DNA of 5,342 nucleotides from Alphaproteobacteria bacterium (GTDB lineage Bacteria; Pseudomonadota; Alphaproteobacteria; 16-39-46), in NCBI GenBank assembly GCA_947497675.1, contig CANMHY010000075.1:1-5342 (forward strand), read 5' to 3'. Each line of letters opens with the position of its first letter. The first letter of the stretch is position 1. The position numbers and the translations under genes are program-made. A model generated the notes under the pieces. It saw only the letters and a list, made by a program, of their open reading frames with translations, did no database searches and had not been told where the DNA came from. Below, in pieces: positions 1 to 5,342 of the stretch.

Positions 1-359
1 GTAAGTTAAATCTTCTTTGTCTGAATCAGGTATCTTCCAAAGAATTTCTAGGGAGTCATTTTATTAAATATAAAAGCGTTAATTCTTTAGAAGAAGGATT
101 TGATATTTTACAAAAGACGCCAGGAAACGCACTTATCTATTCTGAGCCAATGTTGAAGTATATGTTAAATAAAAAGTCCCTGCCGGGTATTCAATTGATT
201 CATGCTGGTATTGTGAGTCAGCATTACAGCATTAAAGTTCCGCGCGAGAGCAAGCTTTTATATCCTCTCAATCAAGCCATTTTGAAGCTCTTAAATGAGC
301 AAGAAATTAAATATATTTTGTCTAAGTATTTCGGTAACGTCACGAATATTCGTCTCTAG
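1..359 (+). CDS. GluR0-like receptor, copy 1 (3' fragment)
   Basis: This is the C-terminal end of a gene whose start lies left of the window. The open frame begins at base 3 and gives 118 residues ending at TAG 357-359. An ATG at 150 is internal and not the true start, because the 49 codons before it align with the same region of the complete copies. Seen: the second binding lobe of an SBP_bac_3/ionotropic-receptor protein, with the LLCLNQ strand (fragment residues 4-9), the LEEGF segment (29-33), the YSEPMLKY hinge segment (46-53), the AGIVSQHYS strand (68-76) and the terminal KYFGN (108-112). It is closest to copy 2: over the stretch from AGIV to FGN, 29 of 45 residues are identical by hand count. 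The family makes exported, membrane-anchored ligand-binding proteins. By inference the missing part carries the signal peptide, first lobe and two membrane helices. The ligand is unknown. Confidence 0.85.
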   Translation, partial: KLNLLCLNQVSSKEFLGSHFIKYKSVNSLEEGFDILQKTPGNALIYSEPMLKYMLNKKSLPGIQLIHAGIVSQHYSIKVPRESKLLYPLNQAILKLLNEQEIKYILSKYFGNVTNIRL

Positions 360-464
360 GAAAGGCTCCTCTTGCTCTTGCTAGCGGTTTAAAAATATTG
401 CAGGGTGTTGGACGTAATTCAAGAAGGGGCGTGTTTCTATTGGTTTTTAATGAAGAAAAATGAC

Positions 465-470
465 AAAGGG
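465..470 (+). promoter_or_regulatory. Ribosome binding site deciding the start of copy 2
   Basis: AAAGGG lies 6 bases before the ATG at 477. It lines up with AAGGAG before copies 3 and 4 when the signal peptides are aligned (MLGR in copy 2 against the same segment in the others). This favours ATG 477 over the earlier in-frame GTG 405 or ATG 450, which would add 24 or 9 residues without counterpart in the paralogs. Confidence 0.6.
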
Positions 471-476
471 TTTTTG

Positions 477-1625
477 ATGCTCGGACGTATTTTATTAATT
501 TTAATGGTCGTCGTTCTTAATGTTTCGGGTCTCTTTGCTGCAAAATATCCTTCTGAGACCCATGAAAAGACAAAGCATTTTTCAAAAAGGGCTCTCCCCA
601 GTGAAGTAACCCATAAGATTCTAAACGTTGCTGTTTGTGAGATGGCTCCTTTTGCTTTCTTGAAGAACGGAGATGATTCTTATCGGGGGATAAGCATTGA
701 TGTTTGGGAATTTATTGCACGAAAAAATGGAATTTCTTTTAAGTATGTCCCTGTTACCAAAGAGGAAGGGATTAAGGGGATTTCTGAGAGGAAATATGAC
801 ATTTTGTTGGGAGGTATTCCAGATTTTGTTCAAGAGAAAGGGCGCGAATTTGAATATACGTTGCCCTTTTATGTTTCTGGACTGGGCGTTGCTGCTTTAA
901 AAAGTGATCCCCTTAAAGTTGTTATAGATTATTTTATTTCTTGGAATTTTTTTAAAGTCATTCTTTTTCTTCTTATCTTTATTATTGTCCAAACCTTCAC
1001 GATCTGGATCTTTGAAAGAAAAATAAATCCAAATTATAAAGGAGGTTTTTGGAATGGGATTGGGAATGGTTTATGGTGGTCGGCAGGAATCGCTGCTTTA
1101 AATGAAGCAGGGGATGTCAGTACAAAATCTATGTGGGGAAGATGTATTGCTGTTTTTTGGATGTTTGGGGCTCTTATAATGGTTAATATTTTTACAGGAT
1201 CAATTGCCTCTAAACTGACGGTGGGAGAATTATCAGTTAACATTGAAGAATTAACGGATCTTCGACGTTTGAAAGTTGTTTGCCTTGATGGAACGGAATC
1301 CAAACAGTTTTTGGATGATCATTTGATTTCTTGCAAAGCTGTCCCTTCTCTCACAGAAGGATTAAATTCTTTAAATCATAATGACGCTCAAGCCCTGGTT
1401 TATAATGAGCCCGCCTTAAAATATGAGATGAATAATCATCCAAATCCGAATATTAAATTTATTCCGGCGGGTATCGTTAACCAATATTATAGTTTTATGG
1501 TGCCACGTGGCAGTGATATCTTATATTTTCTAAATCAAGAGATTTTAGAGCTCTTAAATATGCAAGAGGTCCGGAGTATTTTACTCAGGTATTTTGGGAA
1601 TGGCCAAGATATGAGGAACGAATAG
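477..1625 (+). CDS. GluR0-like receptor/channel, copy 2 (subtype A)
   Basis: A complete 382-residue inner-membrane protein with a binding domain outside the membrane. Residues 1-22 form a signal peptide (MLGR, then a hydrophobic stretch to LFAA). Residues about 48-142 are the first SBP_bac_3 lobe: [13 protein letters not shown], then [11 protein letters not shown], then [12 protein letters not shown]1 spans about 157-180 and is followed by ERKxNP. The pore loop has GLWWS at 198-202. M2 spans about 221-245 and ends in [13 protein letters not shown] (237-249), comparable with the SYTANLAAFLTV motif of ionotropic glutamate receptors. The second lobe (about 255-375) has YNEPALKY (309-316) and ends at RYFGN. 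Length and order match cyanobacterial GluR0 as I recall it (about 400 residues). Odd: where potassium-selective relatives have TTVGYGD, this copy has ALNEAGD (207-213), so potassium selectivity is not expected. Channel activity and ligand are inference; a filterless membrane receptor is the alternative. The TAG stop lies 37 bases before thyX with no terminator visible, so cotranscription is plausible. Confidence 0.85.
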   Translation: MLGRILLILMVVVLNVSGLFAAKYPSETHEKTKHFSKRALPSEVTHKILNVAVCEMAPFAFLKNGDDSYRGISIDVWEFIARKNGISFKYVPVTKEEGIKGISERKYDILLGGIPDFVQEKGREFEYTLPFYVSGLGVAALKSDPLKVVIDYFISWNFFKVILFLLIFIIVQTFTIWIFERKINPNYKGGFWNGIGNGLWWSAGIAALNEAGDVSTKSMWGRCIAVFWMFGALIMVNIFTGSIASKLTVGELSVNIEELTDLRRLKVVCLDGTESKQFLDDHLISCKAVPSLTEGLNSLNHNDAQALVYNEPALKYEMNNHPNPNIKFIPAGIVNQYYSFMVPRGSDILYFLNQEILELLNMQEVRSILLRYFGNGQDMRNE

Positions 1626-1662
1626 TAGAATTTTTAAAAATGAAAGGAATGAGTTTAAGAAG

Positions 1663-2613
1663 ATGGCATCATACGAAGAAGAGATACAAGAACATCGCCT
1701 AGAAACTTTTCAGACACGGCGTCCGACGGTTTTTGAACTGGAAGAAATTCTTTTTGAAATTATCCCAATTCTGGATCACGGCTTTATACGTCTTATCGAT
1801 TATATGGGGAACGATAGTGCTATTGTGCAGGCGGCGCGTGTTTCATATGGACGTGGTACGAAAAAAGTGAGCGAGGACCGGGGATTGATTAATTATCTCA
1901 TTCGTCATCGGCACTCAACGCCTTTTGAGATGTGTGAAATCAAGTTTCATGTTAAAATGCCAATTTTCATTGCGCGGCATTGGTTGCGGCATCGGACAGC
2001 AAGCGTGAATGAGTACTCTGCACGGTACTCAATTTTAGACCGAGAATTTTACATCCCTGATCCCATGCAACTTGCCAGCCAGTCTCTTCAGAATAAACAA
2101 GGGCGCGACGACGTTTTAGGGGAGGAAGAAGCGGCGCGTGTTCTTCAAATTCTTAAAGAAGATTCAGCGCGGTGTTACGATCATTATGAAGAGATGCTCA
2201 ATGAGCGTGAGGATGGAGAAGCGCTTGATCCCAATCGTCATGGATTGTCCCGGGAATTGGCTCGGATGAATCTCCCGGTTAATTGCTATACACAATTTTA
2301 CTGGAAAATTGATCTCCATAATTTGATGCATTTTTTAAGTTTAAGGGGAGATGCGCATGCACAGTATGAAATTCGTGTGTATGCTCAAAAAATGATTGAA
2401 ATTTTAAAACTATGGGTTCCTTTTACGTTTGATGCCTTTATGAAGTACCGTCTTGAGGGTGTTCATCTCTCAAGAGACGCTTTAAAAGTTCTTAAAAAAG
2501 TTCTTAAGGGGGAAAAAGTCACGCAAGAAACGAGTGGGCTTTCCAAAGGCGAATGGCGGGAGCTTGAAAGCATGATGGAAGTGCCGCTTGAGGGAGAAGA
2601 AGTTGGGAATTGA
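1663..2613 (+). CDS. thyX: Flavin-dependent thymidylate synthase ThyX
   Basis: ThyX makes dTMP from dUMP in the cytoplasm, using methylenetetrahydrofolate as carbon donor and NADPH through FAD; it needs no dihydrofolate reductase to recycle folate, unlike ThyA. The protein is 316 residues. The ThyX signature RHR-x7-S is present as [11 protein letters not shown] (109-119), followed by ARY. Further family blocks are [14 protein letters not shown] (55-68), [11 protein letters not shown] (79-89), [16 protein letters not shown] (209-224) and [12 protein letters not shown] (227-238), which carries the dUMP-site arginine region. The wording of these blocks is typical of alphaproteobacterial ThyX. 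The C-terminal tail after about residue 262 is lysine-rich and variable. ATG 1663 is the only sensible start, although its ribosome site is weak: AAAGGA at 1643-1648 is 14 bases away, and AAGAAG abuts the ATG. The gene appears more GC-rich than its neighbours, in keeping with a conserved core gene. It sits between receptor copies 2 and 3 without an obvious functional link to them. Confidence 0.97.
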   Translation: MASYEEEIQEHRLETFQTRRPTVFELEEILFEIIPILDHGFIRLIDYMGNDSAIVQAARVSYGRGTKKVSEDRGLINYLIRHRHSTPFEMCEIKFHVKMPIFIARHWLRHRTASVNEYSARYSILDREFYIPDPMQLASQSLQNKQGRDDVLGEEEAARVLQILKEDSARCYDHYEEMLNEREDGEALDPNRHGLSRELARMNLPVNCYTQFYWKIDLHNLMHFLSLRGDAHAQYEIRVYAQKMIEILKLWVPFTFDAFMKYRLEGVHLSRDALKVLKKVLKGEKVTQETSGLSKGEWRELESMMEVPLEGEEVGN

Positions 2614-2637
2614 ATAGAATTTTAAGAGTTCTATAAG
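2610..2637 (+). promoter_or_regulatory. Possible sigma-70 promoter before copy 3
   Basis: TTGAAT (2610-2615) and TATAAG (2632-2637) are 16 bases apart. They match the -35 and -10 consensus at 4 and 5 of 6 positions. The -35 box overlaps the thyX stop codon. In AT-rich DNA such matches arise easily by chance, so this is only a candidate. Confidence 0.2.
2614..2634 (+). other. Inverted repeat ATAGAA/TTCTAT after thyX
   Basis: ATAGAA (2614-2619) is complementary to TTCTAT (2629-2634) across a 9-base spacer that can add a few wobble pairs. It begins right after the thyX stop. No T-run follows, so it is not a standard intrinsic terminator. The same motif recurs just downstream (ATAGAA at 2652-2657), so alternative pairings are possible. 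Confidence 0.3.
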
Positions 2638-2644
2638 TCACTCT

Positions 2645-2668
2645 ATATCTCATAGAATATCTCATAGA
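2645..2668. repeat. Perfect tandem duplication of a 12-base unit
   Basis: ATATCTCATAGA occurs twice back to back (2645-2656 and 2657-2668) in the 82-base gap between thyX and receptor copy 3, 12 bases before the ribosome binding site. Each unit ends in ATAGA, which can pair with TCTAT at 2642-2646. It may be a slippage duplication or a doubled protein-binding site. Confidence 0.8.
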
Positions 2669-2680
2669 TTAAATAAAAAA

Positions 2681-2686
2681 AAGGAG
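2681..2686 (+). promoter_or_regulatory. Ribosome binding site deciding the start of copy 3
   Basis: AAGGAG ends 9 bases before GTG 2696, a normal spacing. The earlier in-frame TTG 2690 would be only 3 bases away, which is too close. Aligning the signal peptides of copies 2 and 3 (MLGRILL against GTG-coded M-LGRFLI) supports GTG 2696 as well. Confidence 0.65.
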
Positions 2687-2695
2687 ATTTTGATT

Positions 2696-3865
2696 GTGTT
2701 GGGGCGTTTTCTAATCGTTTTGAGTGTGGTTGTTCTTAATGTTTTGTTCAATGTTCCTGTAAAGTCTCATGAAGACCAGTCTGGGACTCTCTCTGATCAG
2801 GTTGAGGATCTTGAAAGTGTTAAGGAATATTTGCCCGAGGCTCTTCTTAATAAAACTCTAAACGTGGGTGTTTATGAGGAGGCCCCATTTGCTTTTCGCG
2901 ATGAAAAGACGGGATCTTACCAAGGAATTAGCATTGATCTTTGGGAAGTGATTGCGCATAAAAATGGGCTTTCTTTCACGTATTTTCCAGTAACACAAGA
3001 AGAAGGGATCAACAGGGTCTCGACGGGGAAATATGATCTTCTCCTCGGGAGAATTCCTGATTTTCCACGAAAGCCAGGGATGAAATTTGAATATACGATT
3101 CCTATTTATGTTTCTGGAATTGGTATTGCTTATATATCAAAAAATAGCTTTGAAATTATTTTTAATGTCATCGGATCATGGGGTTTTTTCGTCGTCGTCC
3201 TCATTTTGCTTGCATGTCTTTTTCTTCAGGCAATTATATTTTGGATGCTCGAACGCAAAAAAAATCCAGAATATAAAAGAGGTTTTTGGCGCGGTATTGG
3301 ACTCGGCTTATGGTGGTCGACGGGCGTCGTAACGTCCGAAAACGTCGTTGATGGCCAAACAAAAACGCTCAAGGGACGAATTGTTGCTGGTTTTTGTATG
3401 GTCGCTTCATTGATTGTAATGAATATTTTAATTGCATCGATCATATCAGAGTTGACAATGGGAAAACTTTCCTCGAAAATTCAAGAAATCTCTGATTTAA
3501 AGCGCTTAGAAAGCGTTCTTTGTGTTCAAAACACATTTGGACAACAGCTGTTGAGCAAACGTTATATTCCTCATCGGGTTGTTGGAACTTTAAAAGAAGG
3601 TCTTATGTCCTTAAAAAATGGTAAGGCTCAAGCCGTTCTCTATTCAGAACCTGTCTTAAAATATGTCCTCCATAAAGATCCCATTCCTAACGTTAAATTC
3701 ATGTCATTGGGTTTTGGGGTGCGGTATTATAGCTTGATTGTTCAAGAGGAAAGCCCTTTTTTGCGTGTTATAAATCGAGATATTTTAGATCTTATGAATT
3801 CAGAAGAGATTAGTGAGATTATAAGAAAATATATGGGAAATGAAACTTCTGTCATAACTGGTTAG
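2696..3865 (+). CDS. GluR0-like receptor/channel, copy 3 (subtype B)
   Basis: A complete 389-residue exported membrane protein starting at GTG. The signal peptide spans residues 1-24 with a possible cleavage after V-K-S before HED. A short charged linker (about 25-52) follows. The first SBP_bac_3 lobe (about 54-148) has LNVGVYEEAPFAFRDE, GISIDLWEVIA and YDLLLGRIPDF. M1 is about 163-185, followed by ERKKNP. The pore loop carries GLWWS at 204-208. M2 is about 228-250 and ends NILIASIISELTM (243-255). The second lobe (about 260-382) has VLCVQNTFG (274-282) and YSEPVLKY (316-323). The filter position 213-219 reads TSENVVD instead of TTVGYGD, with TKT and GR preserved after it. Copy 4 is its closest relative in the window, with long identical DNA stretches. 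The domain order is that of GluR0-type ligand-gated channels. Conductance, ion and ligand are unknown; it could equally act as a membrane-anchored sensor. Confidence 0.85.
   Translation: MLGRFLIVLSVVVLNVLFNVPVKSHEDQSGTLSDQVEDLESVKEYLPEALLNKTLNVGVYEEAPFAFRDEKTGSYQGISIDLWEVIAHKNGLSFTYFPVTQEEGINRVSTGKYDLLLGRIPDFPRKPGMKFEYTIPIYVSGIGIAYISKNSFEIIFNVIGSWGFFVVVLILLACLFLQAIIFWMLERKKNPEYKRGFWRGIGLGLWWSTGVVTSENVVDGQTKTLKGRIVAGFCMVASLIVMNILIASIISELTMGKLSSKIQEISDLKRLESVLCVQNTFGQQLLSKRYIPHRVVGTLKEGLMSLKNGKAQAVLYSEPVLKYVLHKDPIPNVKFMSLGFGVRYYSLIVQEESPFLRVINRDILDLMNSEEISEIIRKYMGNETSVITG
2918..2940 (+). repeat. Identical 23-base segment shared by copies 3 and 4
   Basis: Bases 2918-2940 are identical to 4249-4271, and 2980-2999 to 4311-4330, all at the same offset of 1331 bases. 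They encode the YQGISIDL and YFPVTQ segments of the first lobe. These are traces of duplication of a whole gene and could serve as sites for homologous recombination that deletes or fuses copies. Confidence 0.85.
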
Positions 3866-3952
3866 GAGGCTTATTTCTCAAGAAATCTGGATGTAAAAAA
3901 GAAGAGAAGTTTTAAATTGAGATAAAAATAACAGTTTAAAGGCTCTTAACCC

Positions 3953-3980
3953 TTGAGTAATATTTTAATTGGATTACACT
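3953..3980 (+). promoter_or_regulatory. Possible sigma-70 promoter before copy 4
   Basis: TTGAGT (3953-3958) and TACACT (3975-3980) are 16 bases apart, each matching the consensus at 4 of 6 positions. Transcription would begin near 3987 and give a leader of under 40 bases to ATG 4024. The 158-base gap is the longest in the window, which makes an own promoter for copy 4 reasonable, but the match is weak. Confidence 0.25.
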
Positions 3981-4010
3981 TGATAGATTCTTTCTGAAAC
4001 AAAAATAACA

Positions 4011-4016
4011 AAGGAG
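4011..4016 (+). promoter_or_regulatory. Ribosome binding site of copy 4
   Basis: AAGGAG lies 7 bases before ATG 4024, an ideal spacing. It is the strongest ribosome site among the receptor genes and serves as reference for choosing the starts of copies 2 and 3. A second in-frame ATG two codons later (4030) is less well placed. Confidence 0.75.
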
Positions 4017-4023
4017 AGTTTGA

Positions 4024-5184
4024 ATGGGGATGACGCGGGTTTTGATTCTTTTGAGTTTTGGTGTCTTGGGTATTTTATATGGTGACTTTGCAAAAGCTCA
4101 CGATGCCCCTCCTTTACTTCTGAGTGAGCAAGCTGAGGAATTGGAAACTCTTAATGAAAAGGTTCCTGAGCCTCTTCTTAATAAAGTTATAAGCGTCGGG
4201 GTCTATGAGGAAGAGCCTTTTGCTTTTCGGGATGAAAAGACGGGAGTATACCAAGGAATTAGCATTGATCTATGGGAGGTGATCGCTCATAAAAATGGAC
4301 TTTCTTTCAAGTATTTTCCAGTAACACAAGGCGTCGGCATCAAGGGAGTATCTGAGAAAAAATATGATCTTTTACTCGGAAGAATTCCTGATTTTCCGCA
4401 AAAATCAGGAATGAATTTCCAATATAGCGTTCCTATTTATGTTGCTGGGATTGGCGTGGCTTATTTAAAAGAAGGAAATTTTGGCATTCTTTTTAACTAT
4501 CTTGTTTCTTGGGATTTTTTAATAATAACAATGGCTCTTCTTGGATGCCTTTTTCTCCAAGCCACAATTTTTTGGGTTTTTGAACATAAAAGAAACCCAC
4601 TTTATCACAAAGGTTTTTGGAAAGGGTTAGGACATGGTCTCTGGTGGTCTACGGGGATCGTGACGTCAGCAAATATAGATGAAGGTGAAACCAAAACGTT
4701 TTGGGGAAGAATCGTCGCTGCGATTTGTATGTTTGTTTCTTTGCTTGCGATGAATATTTTGATTGCCTCTATTGCATCGGAACTGACGGTGGGAAAAATG
4801 TCGTCACAAATCCAAGAAATAAGTGATTTAAAGCGTTTAGGAGGTATTTTTTGTGTGCGGGGCACATTTGGTCAAAATCTACTCGAAAATAGGTCTCTCT
4901 CGCATAAGGTCGTTGACAGTCTTGAGGAGGCACTGACAGCTCTCGAGAACGGAAAAGCCAAAGCGGTCTTGTACTCTGAGCCTGTTTTAAGATACTTCTT
5001 AAACACACATGCTCTTCCAGATATTAAATTTTTATCTGCAGGGTTTGGCGGTCGTTATTATAGTTTCATCGTTCAAGAACCAAGTGATTTATTGCGTATT
5101 ATAAATAGGGATATTCTCGATCTTATGAATGAAGAAAAAGTGGTCACCATTGTCGAGAAGTATTTGGGGAAACGAGATATTTAG
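4024..5184 (+). CDS. GluR0-like receptor/channel, copy 4 (subtype B)
   Basis: A complete 386-residue protein. The signal peptide spans 1-25 with a good signal peptidase I site, A-K-A before HDAP. A charged helix-like linker (about 34-53) follows. The first SBP_bac_3 lobe (about 55-149) has ISVGVYEEEPFAFRDE, GISIDLWEVIA and YDLLLGRIPDF. M1 is about 164-186, followed by EHKRNP. The pore loop has GLWWS at 205-209. M2 is about 229-251 and ends NILIASIASELTV (244-256). The second lobe (about 261-383) has IFCVRGTFG (275-283) and YSEPVLRY (317-324). The filter position 214-220 is TSANIDE, with two acidic residues and no GYG. The only cysteines are in M1 (175), M2 (235) and lobe 2 (277), as in copy 3. 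It probably sits in the inner membrane with both lobes in the periplasm. The ligand and transport activity cannot be read from the sequence. Confidence 0.85.
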   Translation: MGMTRVLILLSFGVLGILYGDFAKAHDAPPLLLSEQAEELETLNEKVPEPLLNKVISVGVYEEEPFAFRDEKTGVYQGISIDLWEVIAHKNGLSFKYFPVTQGVGIKGVSEKKYDLLLGRIPDFPQKSGMNFQYSVPIYVAGIGVAYLKEGNFGILFNYLVSWDFLIITMALLGCLFLQATIFWVFEHKRNPLYHKGFWKGLGHGLWWSTGIVTSANIDEGETKTFWGRIVAAICMFVSLLAMNILIASIASELTVGKMSSQIQEISDLKRLGGIFCVRGTFGQNLLENRSLSHKVVDSLEEALTALENGKAKAVLYSEPVLRYFLNTHALPDIKFLSAGFGGRYYSFIVQEPSDLLRIINRDILDLMNEEKVVTIVEKYLGKRDI

Positions 5185-5202
5185 AAAAAAAGAGGATCCT
5201 AT

Positions 5203-5319
5203 TTGAATTTGAACAAAAAAATTTCAAGAGAGAGATTTTTTCGAATGAATAAAAAAAGAAAAGCCCTTAATAATGAAGCGGTTTATGCTCTTTTTCGAGA
5301 AACAACTGATCAAAAATAA
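5203..5319 (+). CDS. Possible small ORF, 38 residues, unknown
   Basis: A short open frame starts at TTG 5203 with AGAGGA (5191-5196) 6 bases upstream and ends at TAA 5317-5319. An internal ATG at 5245 would give 24 residues, starting MNKKRKALNNEAVYALF. The product is basic at the N-terminus, without membrane helix or signal. I do not recognise it. After the TAA the same frame stays open to the window edge (DLKFKEF), so this may be the 5' end of a longer gene broken by a stop, or chance. The beginning loosely recalls the N-terminus of endonuclease III (Nth), but the resemblance is too short to trust. Confidence 0.25.
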   Translation: MNLNKKISRERFFRMNKKRKALNNEAVYALFRETTDQK

Positions 5320-5342
5320 GATCTTAAATTTAAAGAGTTCTC

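Noticed and set aside
342..353. Perfect 12-base palindrome ACGAATATTCGT at the end of copy 1
   Set aside because: It is inside the coding end of copy 1, and about one such palindrome is expected by chance in a window of this size.
360..476. Possible promoter or terminator between copies 1 and 2
   Set aside because: TTGCTC at 372 has no -10 box at a proper distance, and AGGA/TCCT at 358-370 is only a 4-pair stem; nothing firm is visible.
697..900. Plus-strand frame of 67 residues within copy 2 (and the similar one at 3087-3332 in copy 3)
   Set aside because: Shadow of the receptor genes in another frame, overlapping the conserved first lobe with no independent signals.
1034..1303. Antisense ORF of 89 residues opposite the pore region of copy 2, with similar antisense frames at 3226-3444 and 4605-4865
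   Set aside because: They recur because the sense strands are paralogous in this region; the translations have no recognisable domain, and no ribosome site was identified for them.
1663..2613. Functional partnership of thyX with the receptors
   Set aside because: ThyX is a cytoplasmic nucleotide enzyme; adjacency is better explained by insertion or duplication of receptor genes around a core gene.
3873..3886. Inverted repeat ATTTCT-CA-AGAAAT just after copy 3, as a terminator
   Set aside because: The stem is only 5-6 AT-rich pairs and no T-run follows.

Overview
The window is an AT-rich stretch with every gene on the + strand. It holds one partial and three complete members of a paralogous, membrane-anchored receptor family, one housekeeping gene (thyX) and possibly a small ORF at the right edge. 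The thyX product reads like an alphaproteobacterial ThyX. The low GC, the rare start codon in one gene and the expansion of a membrane family suggest a host-associated alphaproteobacterium of the Holosporales/Rickettsiales type. That placement is inference from protein resemblance recalled from memory; no search was run.

Layout: the 3' end of receptor copy 1 (1-359); receptor copy 2 (477-1625); thyX (1663-2613); receptor copy 3 (2696-3865); receptor copy 4 (4024-5184); a possible short ORF (5203-5319). The gaps are 117, 37, 82 and 158 bases. No convincing rho-independent terminator is visible between genes, so read-through along the row is plausible. Candidate promoters before copies 3 and 4 are weak. 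There is no gene-free stretch over 300 bases.

Each complete receptor copy has the order signal peptide, first lobe of an extracytoplasmic solute-binding domain (SBP_bac_3 type), membrane helix M1, re-entrant pore loop, membrane helix M2, second binding lobe. This is the architecture of prokaryotic glutamate-receptor-type channels such as cyanobacterial GluR0. The unusual point is that the pore frame is kept (GLWWS before the filter, KT/KS-xx-GR after it, an N-I-x-x-x-S-I-x-S-x-L-T motif at the end of M2), but the potassium filter TTVGYGD is replaced, at equal length, by ALNEAGD, TSENVVD and TSANIDE. The usual ligand-contact positions in both lobes also look altered.

The copies fall into two subtypes: copies 1 and 2 upstream of thyX, copies 3 and 4 downstream. 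This looks like local duplication and divergence around a housekeeping gene. I see no biochemical link between thyX and the receptors. The best candidate for something undescribed here is this tandem family of GluR0-like proteins with a rewritten filter and ligand pocket.
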